DNA of 32,769 nt from an uncultured Coriobacteriaceae bacterium (GTDB lineage: Bacteria > Actinomycetota > Coriobacteriia > Coriobacteriales > Coriobacteriaceae). The stretch spans positions 1 to 32,769 of the forward strand of contig CASFXG010000048.1 of assembly GCA_949298635.1 (NCBI GenBank), read 5' to 3'. The position numbers were made by a program, and so were the translations under genes. The notes beneath the pieces are model-generated. The model had not been told where the DNA came from. It saw nothing but the letters and a program-made list of their open reading frames with translations, and did not search any database. Positions 7,822-16,152 of the stretch are shown one piece after another; within the stretch, counting starts at the first letter, position 1, and every line of letters begins with the position of its first letter.

Positions 7822-9444
7822 TTACGCGGTAAGGTACTTCTTGAGGGTCGCGCGCACAGCGCCGGGGCCTTCGTTGAGTTCGGCGAACATGGCCTCGACG
7901 CGCTCGCCCAGGCCGGCCTCGTACAGGTCGCAATCGAAGATCTCCTTGTTGGAGAGAATCGGACGCACGGCGTTGTGGATGGCCGTCGCATCGGCGACGC
8001 ACAGCTTGATGCCGCCCGCCGCGAGCTTGCCCTGCAGCTCCTCGAGCATCGGGTCGGGGCTCGGGGTGAAGTCCTCGCCAGCATCCGTCTTCGCCTCGAG
8101 GTAGCGCAGCCAGCCAGCAATCACAAGCGGGATGCACACCAGGGAATCCGTGCTCTTACCGGCGGAAAGATACGCATTGATGGTATGACCGTAGCGGATG
8201 GGCAGCTTCTGCGAGGTGTCCTGCGCGATGCGCTGCGGGGCGTCCGGCAGGCTGGGGTTGGGCAGACGATGCTCCACGAGCACGTCGATGAACTGCTTGG
8301 GGTCGATGACCTTGGGATCGACCACCACGGGCATCCCCTCGTCGTAACCCAGGCGCTTCACGAGCGCCACGAGCTCCGGGTCGCGCATCTCGTCGGCGAT
8401 CTTCGTGTAGCCCAGGAGGCACCCGTACACGGCAAGACCGGTGTGCAGCGGGTTCAGGCAGGTCGTAACCTTCATGGTATCGGCCTTGTCCACGGTCTCG
8501 CGATCCGTGAGGATCACGCCGCCCTCCTCGAGCGCCGGGCGCCCGTTGGGGAAGCTGTCCTCCACCACAAGGTAGTGCACCTGCTCGGTGTTCGCGAAGC
8601 CGGCGAAGTTCACCGGGCCGTTCGGGATGAGCGGCAGGTCGCTCCAGCCCTCGTCCGCAAGCGTCTTGGCAACGCCCTCGGCAGGGTTCGGGGTGATGCG
8701 GTCGATCATGGACCAGGGGAAGCTCACGCGGGCCTCGTCGCTCACATAGTCGACGAAACCCTGCTCCACATGGCCGGCCTTGAGCCAGCCCTCGACCACG
8801 GTAAGGACGGCGTCGCGGAAACGACGGCCGTTCTGCGAGAAGTTATCGGTCGAAACGAGCGCGATGGGAGCGGCACCGGCGTTATAGCGCGCAAGCAGGA
8901 GCGCCGCGACGATACCCATGGTGCTCGCGGCTGCCGCAGGGCCGTTCGCGATCTCGTCGGCCACGTAGCCGAAGAACTCGCCCGCAGCGTTCTTGAGGGC
9001 ATACCCCTTCTCCGTGATCGTGAAGGTGGCAAGCTGCAGCTCGTCGCTCTCGAAGTAGGCCTTGACCTGCTCGTAGTGCTCGGGGCGCTTGGGGTTGCAG
9101 AAGAACGACGCCGCGGTGCTCGCAAGGACGCGCTCGTCGAGCGTGCCGTCTTCATGCATGATGACCTGCAGGATGTTCTGATCGTAGGGAGCGTAGACCT
9201 CATCGATGGTGAAGGGGCTGAACGTCTCGACCACCACGAGGCCGCGATCGAGCTCGCCGGCGTCCATGACGTCCTGGGCGATCTCGACGTGGAATGCGCG
9301 GTAGAGGTTGCCGCCGCCGAAATGGATCCAGCGCGGCTGCTTCACGCCGGCCTCACGCGTGGCGTCGACGTCGAATGCGGGGAGCTTCACCCCCATTTCC
9401 GCAAGTTCGTCACGGGACTGCTGCCATTGCTTCAGCGAAACCAT
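7822..9444 (-). CDS. uxuB: Fructuronate reductase / mannitol dehydrogenase family
   Basis: 540 aa. The start is ATG 9442-9444 (MVSLKQWQQSRDELAEM), supported by GGGAG eight bases upstream; an ATG at 9459 would put that site inside the gene. UxuB reduces D-fructuronate to D-mannonate with NADH. Visible features are the N-terminal Rossmann region (PRWIHFGGGNLYRAFHVEIA), VETFSPF, STDNFSQNG, and the mannitol-dehydrogenase-family segment MKVTTCLNPLHTGLAVYGCL. The carboxyl part is longer than E. coli UxuB (486 aa). Tagaturonate reductase or mannitol dehydrogenase are alternatives by fold, but the uxuA/uxaC context favours fructuronate. It is first in the cluster, transcribed from the operator-bearing region at 9445-9896. 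Confidence 0.88.
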   Translation of the reverse strand: MVSLKQWQQSRDELAEMGVKLPAFDVDATREAGVKQPRWIHFGGGNLYRAFHVEIAQDVMDAGELDRGLVVVETFSPFTIDEVYAPYDQNILQVIMHEDGTLDERVLASTAASFFCNPKRPEHYEQVKAYFESDELQLATFTITEKGYALKNAAGEFFGYVADEIANGPAAAASTMGIVAALLLARYNAGAAPIALVSTDNFSQNGRRFRDAVLTVVEGWLKAGHVEQGFVDYVSDEARVSFPWSMIDRITPNPAEGVAKTLADEGWSDLPLIPNGPVNFAGFANTEQVHYLVVEDSFPNGRPALEEGGVILTDRETVDKADTMKVTTCLNPLHTGLAVYGCLLGYTKIADEMRDPELVALVKRLGYDEGMPVVVDPKVIDPKQFIDVLVEHRLPNPSLPDAPQRIAQDTSQKLPIRYGHTINAYLSAGKSTDSLVCIPLVIAGWLRYLEAKTDAGEDFTPSPDPMLEELQGKLAAGGIKLCVADATAIHNAVRPILSNKEIFDCDLYEAGLGERVEAMFAELNEGPGAVRATLKKYLTA

Positions 9445-9558
9445 ACGAACAACTCCCATCGTTCGAAACTGCGGCGCATGCGCCTCTTCGATACCATCCG
9501 CGTTGATGCTGGATACCAGATGGATTGAGGAATGGTCTTCCTCAAACCGAACCAGTTT

Positions 9559-9570
9559 CTAATATATCAG
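9559..9570. promoter_or_regulatory. Candidate GntR operator, site 1 (uxuB-proximal)
   Basis: CTAATATATCAG, about 115 bp upstream of the uxuB start. It is an imperfect palindrome and the exact inverse of site 2. On the minus strand the TATATT inside it could be the -10 of the uxuB promoter, so binding would block RNA polymerase. Confidence 0.55.
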
Positions 9571-9662
9571 ATTGAAACAGGCTCAAACGTACGTAAACGT
9601 TTTTCCTGATAATTCATCTGTGAACGGTCGTTTTTCGCCGCCGAATAGCGTAATTTCGCCAA

Positions 9663-9674
9663 CTGATATATTAG
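9663..9674. promoter_or_regulatory. Candidate GntR operator, site 2
   Basis: CTGATATATTAG, the perfect reverse complement of site 1, 104 bp away from it. That spacing is close to ten helical turns, which would suit DNA looping by a dimeric FCD regulator. Confidence 0.55.
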
Positions 9675-9821
9675 TTGCTGAATTACGGTGATCTCCGCCC
9701 TCCTGTGGCCGCACACCCTACGGCGCGATAAACAATACCATCTACGTGGCGGAACACATGCCGAGCAACCTTTCATCAACCACATTCCAAGTGCTCCGCC
9801 GAATATACTTGTTGAATAAAA

Positions 9822-9833
9822 CTGGTATAACAG
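9822..9833. promoter_or_regulatory. Candidate GntR operator, site 3 (gntR-proximal)
   Basis: CTGGTATAACAG fits the consensus CTRRTATAWYAG shared with sites 1 and 2. It sits 64 bp before the gntR ATG, between a TTGAAT (9812-9817) and a TAAAAT (9839-9844) that could form a weak promoter (spacer 21). This suggests autoregulation. Confidence 0.5.
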
Positions 9834-9896
9834 TGCGCTAAAATAAGGTCACGATTTGCCACCTCTTGCGCCTGGCTGCGCTATGAAAGGCCTCTC

Positions 9897-10577
9897 ATGA
9901 CCGAGAACTCAGACTACCAGCCGCTTTCCCACATCGCCTATCACAAGCTGCGGCAAGACATCATTTACTGCGACCTCACGCCCGGGCAGAAGCTCTCGGT
10001 TCGCGATCTGGAGGAGCAGTTCGCGCTGGGTCGCACACCGGTGCGTGAAGCGCTCGTGCGCCTGTCGGAGCTTGGCCTCGTCTATACCATTCCGCAAAGC
10101 GGCACGTACGTCTCGCGCATCGACCTGCACCGCGCCGAGGACGCGCGCTTCATGCGCGAGCACCTTGAGAGCTGCGTTATCAGGGAGTGCTGCGCCCGCC
10201 TCACCGACGACGGAAAGGCGATTCTCGAGAAGATCATCGCCACGCAGGAAAAGGCCTTCGCGGAGAACGACGCCCGCTCGTTCTTCGAGTACGACAACGA
10301 ATTCCACCAAGCGATCTTCAACATCGCTGGCCGCCATACCGTCTGGACGACGCTCGAGGCCCACAACACGCACCTTCAGCGCTTCCGCTGGCTCCGCACG
10401 CAGGTGAAGGGGCTCGACTGGAGCAACATCATGACGCAGCATCGCCAGATGCTCCAGGCGATCATGGATCGCGACCCCGAGGAAGCGAACTTCCTCGCCA
10501 TCGCGCACGCGCACCTCATGTTCTCGGAGTATCGCGCCGTGATCGACGCCTTCCCCGATTACTTCGACCAGCTCTAG
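9897..10577 (+). CDS. GntR-family (FadR/FCD subfamily) regulator of the hexuronate cluster
   Basis: 226 aa. ATG 9897 has an AAAGG site a few bases upstream. The N-terminal winged helix spans ~10-75: IAYHKLRQDIIYCDLTPGQK, LSVRDLEEQFALGRTPVREA (recognition helix) and the wing YTIPQSGTYVS. An FCD ligand domain follows (~80-215) with metal/ligand residues in the usual places: the DNEFH motif (YDNEFHQAIF), a mid-domain His in MTQHRQML and the final helix HAHLMFSEY. It is divergent from uxuB, with three near-palindromes between them. FCD regulators of this type (UxuR/ExuR-like) usually sense a hexuronate intermediate. Repression relieved by fructuronate, glucuronate or KDG is inferred, not shown. 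Confidence 0.9.
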   Translation: MTENSDYQPLSHIAYHKLRQDIIYCDLTPGQKLSVRDLEEQFALGRTPVREALVRLSELGLVYTIPQSGTYVSRIDLHRAEDARFMREHLESCVIRECCARLTDDGKAILEKIIATQEKAFAENDARSFFEYDNEFHQAIFNIAGRHTVWTTLEAHNTHLQRFRWLRTQVKGLDWSNIMTQHRQMLQAIMDRDPEEANFLAIAHAHLMFSEYRAVIDAFPDYFDQL

Positions 10578-10584
10578 CCCAGGC

Positions 10585-10623
10585 GGATGTCCCAAAACGC
10601 TCCTGTCCCTTTTTGGGACATCC
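10585..10623. terminator. Terminator-like palindrome, GATGTCCC family copy 1
   Basis: GGATGTCCCAAAA pairs with TTTTTGGGACATCC around a CGCTCCTGTCCC loop, then GGGCGTTTTT follows. It lies between convergent gntR and the ROK kinase and can serve both. A second copy is at 21962-21997. Confidence 0.75.
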
Positions 10624-10631
10624 GGGCGTTT

Positions 10632-11594
10632 TTAGTGCGCATCCTCCTGTGCTTGCAGCGCCACATAGGCAGCGCCATAAATACCGGCATCGTTGCTGAG
10701 CGAGGCAATCTCGATGGGCTTGTCCGCGGTGACGGTGATGGCATAACGCCGGTAGCTCGCCTCGAGCCGATCCATGAACAGGTCGGACGAATTTGAGGTG
10801 CCGCCACCCAGCACGAATGCCTCAGGATCGACCACGTTCGCGATCATGGAAAGCGCGCGGCCCAGGTAGTCGCACATGATGTCGATGGCCGCCCATGCAG
10901 CCTCGTCGCCCGCCTTCGCGGCAGCGAACACAGAGCGCGAGTCCGAGGAGCCATCGAGCTCCACGGGCTGGCTTCCGCGCTTCTCGCACTCATCGAGATA
11001 GCTCGTCACGATGCCGGTCGCAGAAGCGTACTGCTCGAGATGACCCTTGCCACCGCAGCCGCAGGTGCGCTCTTCGTCCGGGTTCATGCAGAGATGGCCG
11101 ATCTCGCCACCGGCACCCGCGATACCCGAGACCACGCGCCCGTCGACGACGATGCCGCCGCCAACGCCCGTGCCGATCGTCACAAAAACACAGCTCGTAC
11201 GGCCGCGCGCCGCACCCGCCCACAGTTCGCCCATAGCAGCGGCGTTCGCATCGTTTTCGAACTTGACCGTCGCATTGGGGCAATGGCGCTTGAGCGCCGC
11301 CTCGAGCCCGGGCGCGTTGATCTGGACGTTCGCCTGCATGCGAATGACGCCGTCTGCCGGCACGGGGCACGGAATGGCAAGGCCGATGCCATAGACGTTT
11401 TCGGCCTGCGCGCTCGCGGCGGCGAGGACGTTCGTGATGCCACCGGTCACGGCAGCGTAGCCGTCGGAATCGATGAGCGGCGGCGTGGGCACGCTCCCGC
11501 GACCCACTAATTCACCCTGTTCGTCGAAAAGTCCCATCTTAACGGAGGTGCCACCCACATCGAGACCGATGAAAAGCTTGTCGTTCGCCGCCAT
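10632..11594 (-). CDS. glk: ROK-family glucokinase
   Basis: 320 aa. ATG 11594 is preceded by AAAGGA. Two actin-fold lobes are seen: the phosphate-1 motif FIGLDVGGTSVKMGLFD at 8-24, ENDANAAAMGEL, and IGTGVGGGIVVDGRV. The ROK zinc site reads CGCGGKGHLEQYAS, where the third canonical Cys is His, which can still bind zinc. The catalytic Asp lies in FENDANAA. The family uses ATP (sometimes polyphosphate) to phosphorylate glucose; no HTH is attached, so it is an enzyme and not a NagC-type repressor. Glucose is the default substrate; N-acetylmannosamine or another hexose cannot be excluded. It is unlinked in strand grouping to the hexuronate genes beyond adjacency. Confidence 0.88.
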   Translation of the reverse strand: MAANDKLFIGLDVGGTSVKMGLFDEQGELVGRGSVPTPPLIDSDGYAAVTGGITNVLAAASAQAENVYGIGLAIPCPVPADGVIRMQANVQINAPGLEAALKRHCPNATVKFENDANAAAMGELWAGAARGRTSCVFVTIGTGVGGGIVVDGRVVSGIAGAGGEIGHLCMNPDEERTCGCGGKGHLEQYASATGIVTSYLDECEKRGSQPVELDGSSDSRSVFAAAKAGDEAAWAAIDIMCDYLGRALSMIANVVDPEAFVLGGGTSNSSDLFMDRLEASYRRYAITVTADKPIEIASLSNDAGIYGAAYVALQAQEDAH

Positions 11595-11730
11595 ATTGCC
11601 GTCCTTTCACGATGCCATCGGGCGCACCACATACCCATGTGCCAGCGCCCGCAGATTTTAACCATCTGCCATTGTGGCACGGCACGCAGTAGCCGCTAGC
11701 GTCGTTTCGGTGAGCGCATGCAAAAGCACC

Positions 11731-11761
11731 CATGTAAAATTACCCCAGGGGTTTTTAACAT
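11731..11761. repeat. CCCCAGGGG-family half element
   Basis: CATGTAAAATTACCCCAGGG then GTTTTTAACAT, matching one arm of the perfect inverted repeat at 24451-24535. It lies 137 bp upstream of the ROK kinase start, in a 414-bp gap without a gene. Confidence 0.65.
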
Positions 11762-11821
11762 TTAGACGGGGCATGAAAGGAGCAGCGAGGGCGCGGCCAG
11801 CCAAGGCGGACGCGCCAAAAA

Positions 11822-11969
11822 CGAAGTTCGAGCCTCGAGTATGAGCGAGATTCTCGGACAGCGGAGTAGCCGACCAGCGCGCAACGGCGCTACCTGCTGA
11901 TTCTTATGCCGAGAAACGGGCTATACTCGGCCGATCGCAAATCTCACTCATACTCGCCGCCCGAACTTT
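11822..11969. repeat. ~148-bp element with inverted terminal repeats (MITE-like)
   Basis: Left end AAGTTCGAGCCTCGAGTATG (from 11824) and right end CATACTCGCCGCCCGAACTT (to 11968) are inverted repeats. About 24 of 28 positions match, extending into GAGCGAGATT and AATCTCACTC. The ~75-base interior forms further short hairpins (for example GTAGC and GCTAC) and has no ORF. It fills the gap between brnQ and the ROK kinase. No obvious target-site duplication could be confirmed by eye. Confidence 0.6.
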
Positions 11970-12008
11970 GAATGCAGCAGAATCGTTGCGCCTGCAGTCA
12001 GCAGCCGC

Positions 12009-13319
12009 TCAACCCCTATCGAGCTTTCCGCACATAAGCGAGGCCACAGCGCCCACCGCAGCGCCCACAAGCGCGGGGACAAGCCAGCCGAGCCCCAGCT
12101 CTGCAAGCGGAAGCGCATCGAACGGCAGCCACAGCGTAGACGCGAACGCATCGCGCGCAGCGGTGCAGACGCTCACCACGCCAACGAACAGAATCACGAA
12201 AAGCCACACGAGCGGCACGCGGTCGCACGCACGGTGCAGCATGCCCATGGCAACAAGGCAGATCGCCATGGGATAGAGGGCATTCAGCAGCGGCACGGAA
12301 AACGTGATGATCGCATCGAGGCCGAAGTTCGAAATGATGCACGAAACCACGGCGAAGGCGACCGCCCATCCACGATAGGGCACGCGCGGCAACTCTTCGG
12401 CAAAATACGTGCCACAGCAGCTGATGAGCCCCGTGCACACGTTCAGGCACGCAAGCAAAAAGATCGCTGCAACCACCACGGTACCGACGGCGCCGAAGTG
12501 CAACGTCGCCGAAGCCGTGATGACCGCGGCGCCGTTCGTAACACCCGCAAGCGGCGCGGAAAGCTCGACGCCCACCATGCACAGGCCGCCGTACACCGCA
12601 ATGAGCAGCGCGCCCGCGATAACGCCGGCCGTGCAGACGGAACGCATGACGCTACCGGGCTCGCTCACGCCGAGCGTGTTGATATTCGTGGCGATTACCA
12701 TCAGGAAGCCCTGGACGGCCGCGTTCCCATTGTACGGGGCGACAGGCGCGGGAGCCGTCTGGACGCCACCGCCCGCGAACGAGACGAGCGTCGCGCCAAC
12801 CACGGCGACGATAAGCAGGATGAGCGCGGGGCCGGTAATCTTGCCTAGAAAGCGCGTGAGCTTGCCGGGGTGCATGGCGAGCAGGTAAGCAACCGCGAAA
12901 AATGCGACGGAAAACACCAGGCGCACCGTCTCGAGCGGGGCTCCTTCGGGCAAAAGCGGCGCGAGCATCTCGAACGCCGTGGATGACGTGCGGGGAATGG
13001 CAAGGCACGGTCCGATTGCTAGGTACACCGCCGCCACGAAGATGCGCGAGAACACGGGGTTCACGCGGTCGGAAAGCTCACGGACAGTACCGGCGAGCGC
13101 CACCGCCACGATGCCGAGCACCGGCAGGCCAACGCCCGTTAGCAAAAAGCCCGCGAATGCTGGCAGCACAGAGGTTCCTGCCTGCACGCCCAGAAGCGGC
13201 GGCAAGATAAGGTTTCCCGCGCCGAAGAACATCGAGAAGAGCGTCACGCCCACGAAAAGCGTCTGCCGCGGTGCGAGGCGCTGCGTTTCTTTACACGTGT
13301 CCATATCCGAGCGTGCCAT
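12009..13319 (-). CDS. brnQ: Branched-chain amino acid:cation symporter (LIVCS family)
   Basis: 436 aa. ATG 13317-13319 has GGGGGAA upstream. About twelve hydrophobic helices are present. The N-terminal signature LFVGVTLFSMFFGAGNLILP is characteristic of BrnQ, followed by LTGVGLPVLGIVAVAL and, mid-protein, NINTLGVSEPGSVMRSVC, which resembles the conserved 'NA.....' helix region. It imports leucine, isoleucine and valine with Na+ or H+ across the cytoplasmic membrane. Length agrees with the family (430-450). It appears to be a single gene: a 75-bp gap separates it from pcrA upstream and the MITE-like element lies downstream. No T-box or other leader is visible in the short upstream gap. Confidence 0.92.
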   Translation of the reverse strand: MARSDMDTCKETQRLAPRQTLFVGVTLFSMFFGAGNLILPPLLGVQAGTSVLPAFAGFLLTGVGLPVLGIVAVALAGTVRELSDRVNPVFSRIFVAAVYLAIGPCLAIPRTSSTAFEMLAPLLPEGAPLETVRLVFSVAFFAVAYLLAMHPGKLTRFLGKITGPALILLIVAVVGATLVSFAGGGVQTAPAPVAPYNGNAAVQGFLMVIATNINTLGVSEPGSVMRSVCTAGVIAGALLIAVYGGLCMVGVELSAPLAGVTNGAAVITASATLHFGAVGTVVVAAIFLLACLNVCTGLISCCGTYFAEELPRVPYRGWAVAFAVVSCIISNFGLDAIITFSVPLLNALYPMAICLVAMGMLHRACDRVPLVWLFVILFVGVVSVCTAARDAFASTLWLPFDALPLAELGLGWLVPALVGAAVGAVASLMCGKLDRG

Positions 13320-13394
13320 GATTCCCCCGTAGCCATCCCTATCTATATTGAACAGCGAGGAACCATTCTAGCGCGTATTTCTCCGCGGCGCTCG

Positions 13395-15947
13395 CTACCC
13401 CACCTTCACGATGGGCGCAAAGCCCTTCATGAGCTTCTTCACCTGGCCGGTCTTCTCGAACTTGACCTCGATCATGTCGCCCGAGGCGGAGATGACGGTG
13501 CCCTGGCCGAACGTCTTGTGGCTCACGGTGTCGCCGGGCGCGAAGACCTCGGCCGCGCGCGCGGCGTCTGGCCTGCGCTGCTCAACCTTTGGCGCTGGAG
13601 CTGCACCGCGAGCAACGCGACTCGTGCCGCTGCCGAAGGTCGCCGGCTTAAGGCCGGCATCCGGGCTGATGCCGTGATGGCGCTGTGCGCCGCCTGCCGA
13701 GCGCGTAAACGAGCCGAATACGCGGCCGCCGTACATATCTGAGCCTCTGCCGGATCCGAACGTGCCATGTCGGTCGCCGCGCTTCTCCCAACCCGTGCCC
13801 TCGAAGCCGGCAGAGCCGACACCGGAAAACTCGATGTCCGTGGCCGGAATCTCACCCACGAAGCGGCTGCGCGGGTTCGTTTGCGTGGAGCCGTAGGTGC
13901 GGCGCGTGGCAGCATACGTGAGGAAGAGGCGCTTGCGAGCGCGCGTGATGGCGACGTAGGCGAGGCGGCGCTCCTCCTCGAGCTTGGCCGGATCATCGCT
14001 GAAGCCGGCGACGTGCGGGAAGATGCCCTCTTCGAGGCCGGCGACGAACACCGCCGGGAACTCCAAGCCCTTCGCGGAGTGCACGGTCATCATGGTGATG
14101 GCGCGACTCTCCCCTGCAAGGGCGTCGAGGTCGCTGCGGAGCGCAAGCCACTCGAGCAGCGCCGGCAACGCGGCACAGGCCAAGGGGCCATACGTGCGCT
14201 CGATCTCACCGGGTGCGGAGGCGGACGTCGGAGCGGGCACGACCGCGGAACCGGACTCGTTCGCCTCAACGCCTGTCCCCATCGTCATGACATTGGGGAC
14301 TGTCCCCAATGTCAGGTCGGCGAGGCCGGCGGCGCGGAGCTCTTCCAGGCTCTCGAGCGTGCCCTCGATGTCGTCGTGGCTCTCTTCAAATTCCGCTGCA
14401 ACGCCTAGGAATTCCTGAATGTTCTCCACGCGACCCTCGGACTCCATCGTGCCTTCCGCACGCAGCGCCTGCACCAGGCTGCTCTTCTCCACAATCGCCT
14501 CAACCACGCGCTGGAGCTCGCCGTCCATGCGACGACCCTCGCGCACGAGCGCCACGAAATCGCCGAGCGCGGCACGCACCTTAGCGCTGAACATGCTCGT
14601 CTCGGCGCAGGCGAACTCGCATGCCTGGAAGAAGCTGCAGCGGTTCTGGCGCGCAAGCAGCTCGATCTTCGCAATCGAGGTCGATCCGATGCCGCGACGC
14701 GGCGTGTTGATGACGCGCTTCACGCTCATCTCGTCCGCCGGATTCACCACCATCTTGAGGTAGGCCATGACGTCGCGAATCTCCGCGCGATCGAAGAAGC
14801 GCGTACCGCCCACGATCTTGTAGGGCACGCCCGCGCGCAAAAACATATCTTCCAGGATGCGCGACTGCGCGTTCGTGCGATAGAACACCGCGATGTCGTC
14901 GTAGCTCATGCCGCCGGCACGCAGTTTCTCGATCTCTCCGGCAATCCAGCGGCCTTCGTCGCGCTCGTCACTCGCCTGGTAGGCCTGGATCTTCTCGCCG
15001 TCGCCCTCCGCCGTGAAAAGGCGCTTGTCCTTGCGCTGCGAGTTATGGCGCACCACAGCGTTCGCGGCGGAAAGAATGTGCCCCGTGGAGCGGTAGTTCT
15101 GCTCGAGCTTCACCACGCGCGCCTGGGGGAAGTCCTGCTCGAAATCGAGGATGTTCGAGATGTCCGCGCCGCGCCAGCTGTAGATCGACTGGTCGTCGTC
15201 GCCCACCACCATGAGGTTCTGATACTTCGCGGCGAGCAGGTTCGCGATCTCGTACTGCACGTGGTTCGTGTCCTGATACTCGTCCACGCTGATATAGCGG
15301 AAGCGCTCCTGGTACTTCTCGAGCACCTCGGGGCGCGTACGCAACAGTTCGAGCGCCCGCACCAAAAGGTCGTCGAAGTCCATAGCGTTCGCTGCGCGCA
15401 AGCGCCGCTCGAGCTCGAAGTAGACCTGCGCGGCTTTCTGCTCGGGCGGCGTGTTCGCCATGCGGCTGAATTCCTCCGGCCCCACCATAGCGTTTTTCGC
15501 CGCACTGATCTTCGAGCGAATCATGTTGAGCGGGAACTGTTTCTGCTCGATACCCAACCCCTGCATGATGTCGCGCACCAAGCGGCGCGAATCGTCATCG
15601 TCGTAGATGGTGAACTGCCCGGTGTACCCCAGAAGATCCGCATCCTCGCGCAGCATGCGCACGCACATGGCGTGGAACGTGCACACCCACATGCCACGCG
15701 TGCCGTCAGGCAGCAGCGCCTGCAAGCGCTCGCGCATCTCAGCCGCGGCCTTGTTGGTGAACGTGATGGCGAGGATGCGCCACGGACGCACGTCCAGATC
15801 GGCCACGATATGCGCGATGCGATACGTGAGCACGCGCGTCTTGCCCGACCCGGCACCGGCAAGCACCAGGAGCGGCCCCTCGGTGGTGAGCACCGCCTCC
15901 TTCTGAGCGGGGTTGAGCGAGTCGATATCTATGGCGTAGCTGGGCAT
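13395..15947 (-). CDS. pcrA: ATP-dependent DNA helicase, UvrD/PcrA type
   Basis: 850 aa. The start is ATG 15945-15947 (MPSYAIDIDSLNPAQKEAV) with GGAGG upstream; a much longer open frame upstream has no coding character and overlaps a plus-strand gene. SF1 helicase motifs appear in order: Walker A GAGSGKT (31-37), VDEYQDTNHVQYEIAN (motif II), GDDDQSIYSWRGA (III), EQNYRST (IV), TMMTVHSAKGLEFPAVFVAG (V) and YVAITRARKRL (VI), then a C-terminal Tudor-like domain (DTVSHKTFGQGTVIS). It unwinds DNA in repair and plasmid or phage replication. It is odd in that ~residues 544-559 are encoded by a copy of an intergenic palindrome (14271-14316). This sits in an alanine-rich insertion before motif V that typical PcrA proteins lack. 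Confidence 0.95.
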   Translation of the reverse strand: MPSYAIDIDSLNPAQKEAVLTTEGPLLVLAGAGSGKTRVLTYRIAHIVADLDVRPWRILAITFTNKAAAEMRERLQALLPDGTRGMWVCTFHAMCVRMLREDADLLGYTGQFTIYDDDDSRRLVRDIMQGLGIEQKQFPLNMIRSKISAAKNAMVGPEEFSRMANTPPEQKAAQVYFELERRLRAANAMDFDDLLVRALELLRTRPEVLEKYQERFRYISVDEYQDTNHVQYEIANLLAAKYQNLMVVGDDDQSIYSWRGADISNILDFEQDFPQARVVKLEQNYRSTGHILSAANAVVRHNSQRKDKRLFTAEGDGEKIQAYQASDERDEGRWIAGEIEKLRAGGMSYDDIAVFYRTNAQSRILEDMFLRAGVPYKIVGGTRFFDRAEIRDVMAYLKMVVNPADEMSVKRVINTPRRGIGSTSIAKIELLARQNRCSFFQACEFACAETSMFSAKVRAALGDFVALVREGRRMDGELQRVVEAIVEKSSLVQALRAEGTMESEGRVENIQEFLGVAAEFEESHDDIEGTLESLEELRAAGLADLTLGTVPNVMTMGTGVEANESGSAVVPAPTSASAPGEIERTYGPLACAALPALLEWLALRSDLDALAGESRAITMMTVHSAKGLEFPAVFVAGLEEGIFPHVAGFSDDPAKLEEERRLAYVAITRARKRLFLTYAATRRTYGSTQTNPRSRFVGEIPATDIEFSGVGSAGFEGTGWEKRGDRHGTFGSGRGSDMYGGRVFGSFTRSAGGAQRHHGISPDAGLKPATFGSGTSRVARGAAPAPKVEQRRPDAARAAEVFAPGDTVSHKTFGQGTVISASGDMIEVKFEKTGQVKKLMKGFAPIVKVG
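14271..14316. repeat. 46-bp REP-like element, copy 2, inside the pcrA reading frame
   Basis: It shares 42 of 46 bases with 6544-6589, including the perfect palindrome from TGACATTGGGGAC to GTCCCCAATGTCA. Read in the pcrA frame it encodes LTLGTVPNVMTMGTG without a stop. The segment is located between the DNA-binding 2B-region helices and motif V, a tolerant position. Confidence 0.85.
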
Positions 15948-16152
15948 ACGTCCTCCGAGCATGTTTTCGAAAAAGCTTGCATCGCTATGCGAGTCAAACC
16001 AGTATAGCCGTGCGTCCGGACAAACCGCGCCACGCCCCAGAGTTCCACACGGCATCGCGGACAGCACATGGGCCGATGGCAGCGCGACACACATGCTCCA
16101 TATGAGCGTGATAGGATGCCCCGAAACCAGCATGCTCTTGGGGGTGCGAACC

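Noticed and set aside
7720..9528. 602-codon plus-strand frame over uxuB
   Set aside because: Antisense shadow; composition rich in H, R, L, V and lacking motifs, while the minus strand encodes a clear UxuB.
9567..9785. 72-aa minus-strand frame in the uxuB/gntR gap
   Set aside because: No ribosome site or homology; the region is better explained as promoter and operators.
11595..12008. Riboswitch or T-box upstream of the ROK kinase or brnQ
   Set aside because: No GGGTGG-type T-box bulge or recognised riboswitch core; structure is explained by repeats.
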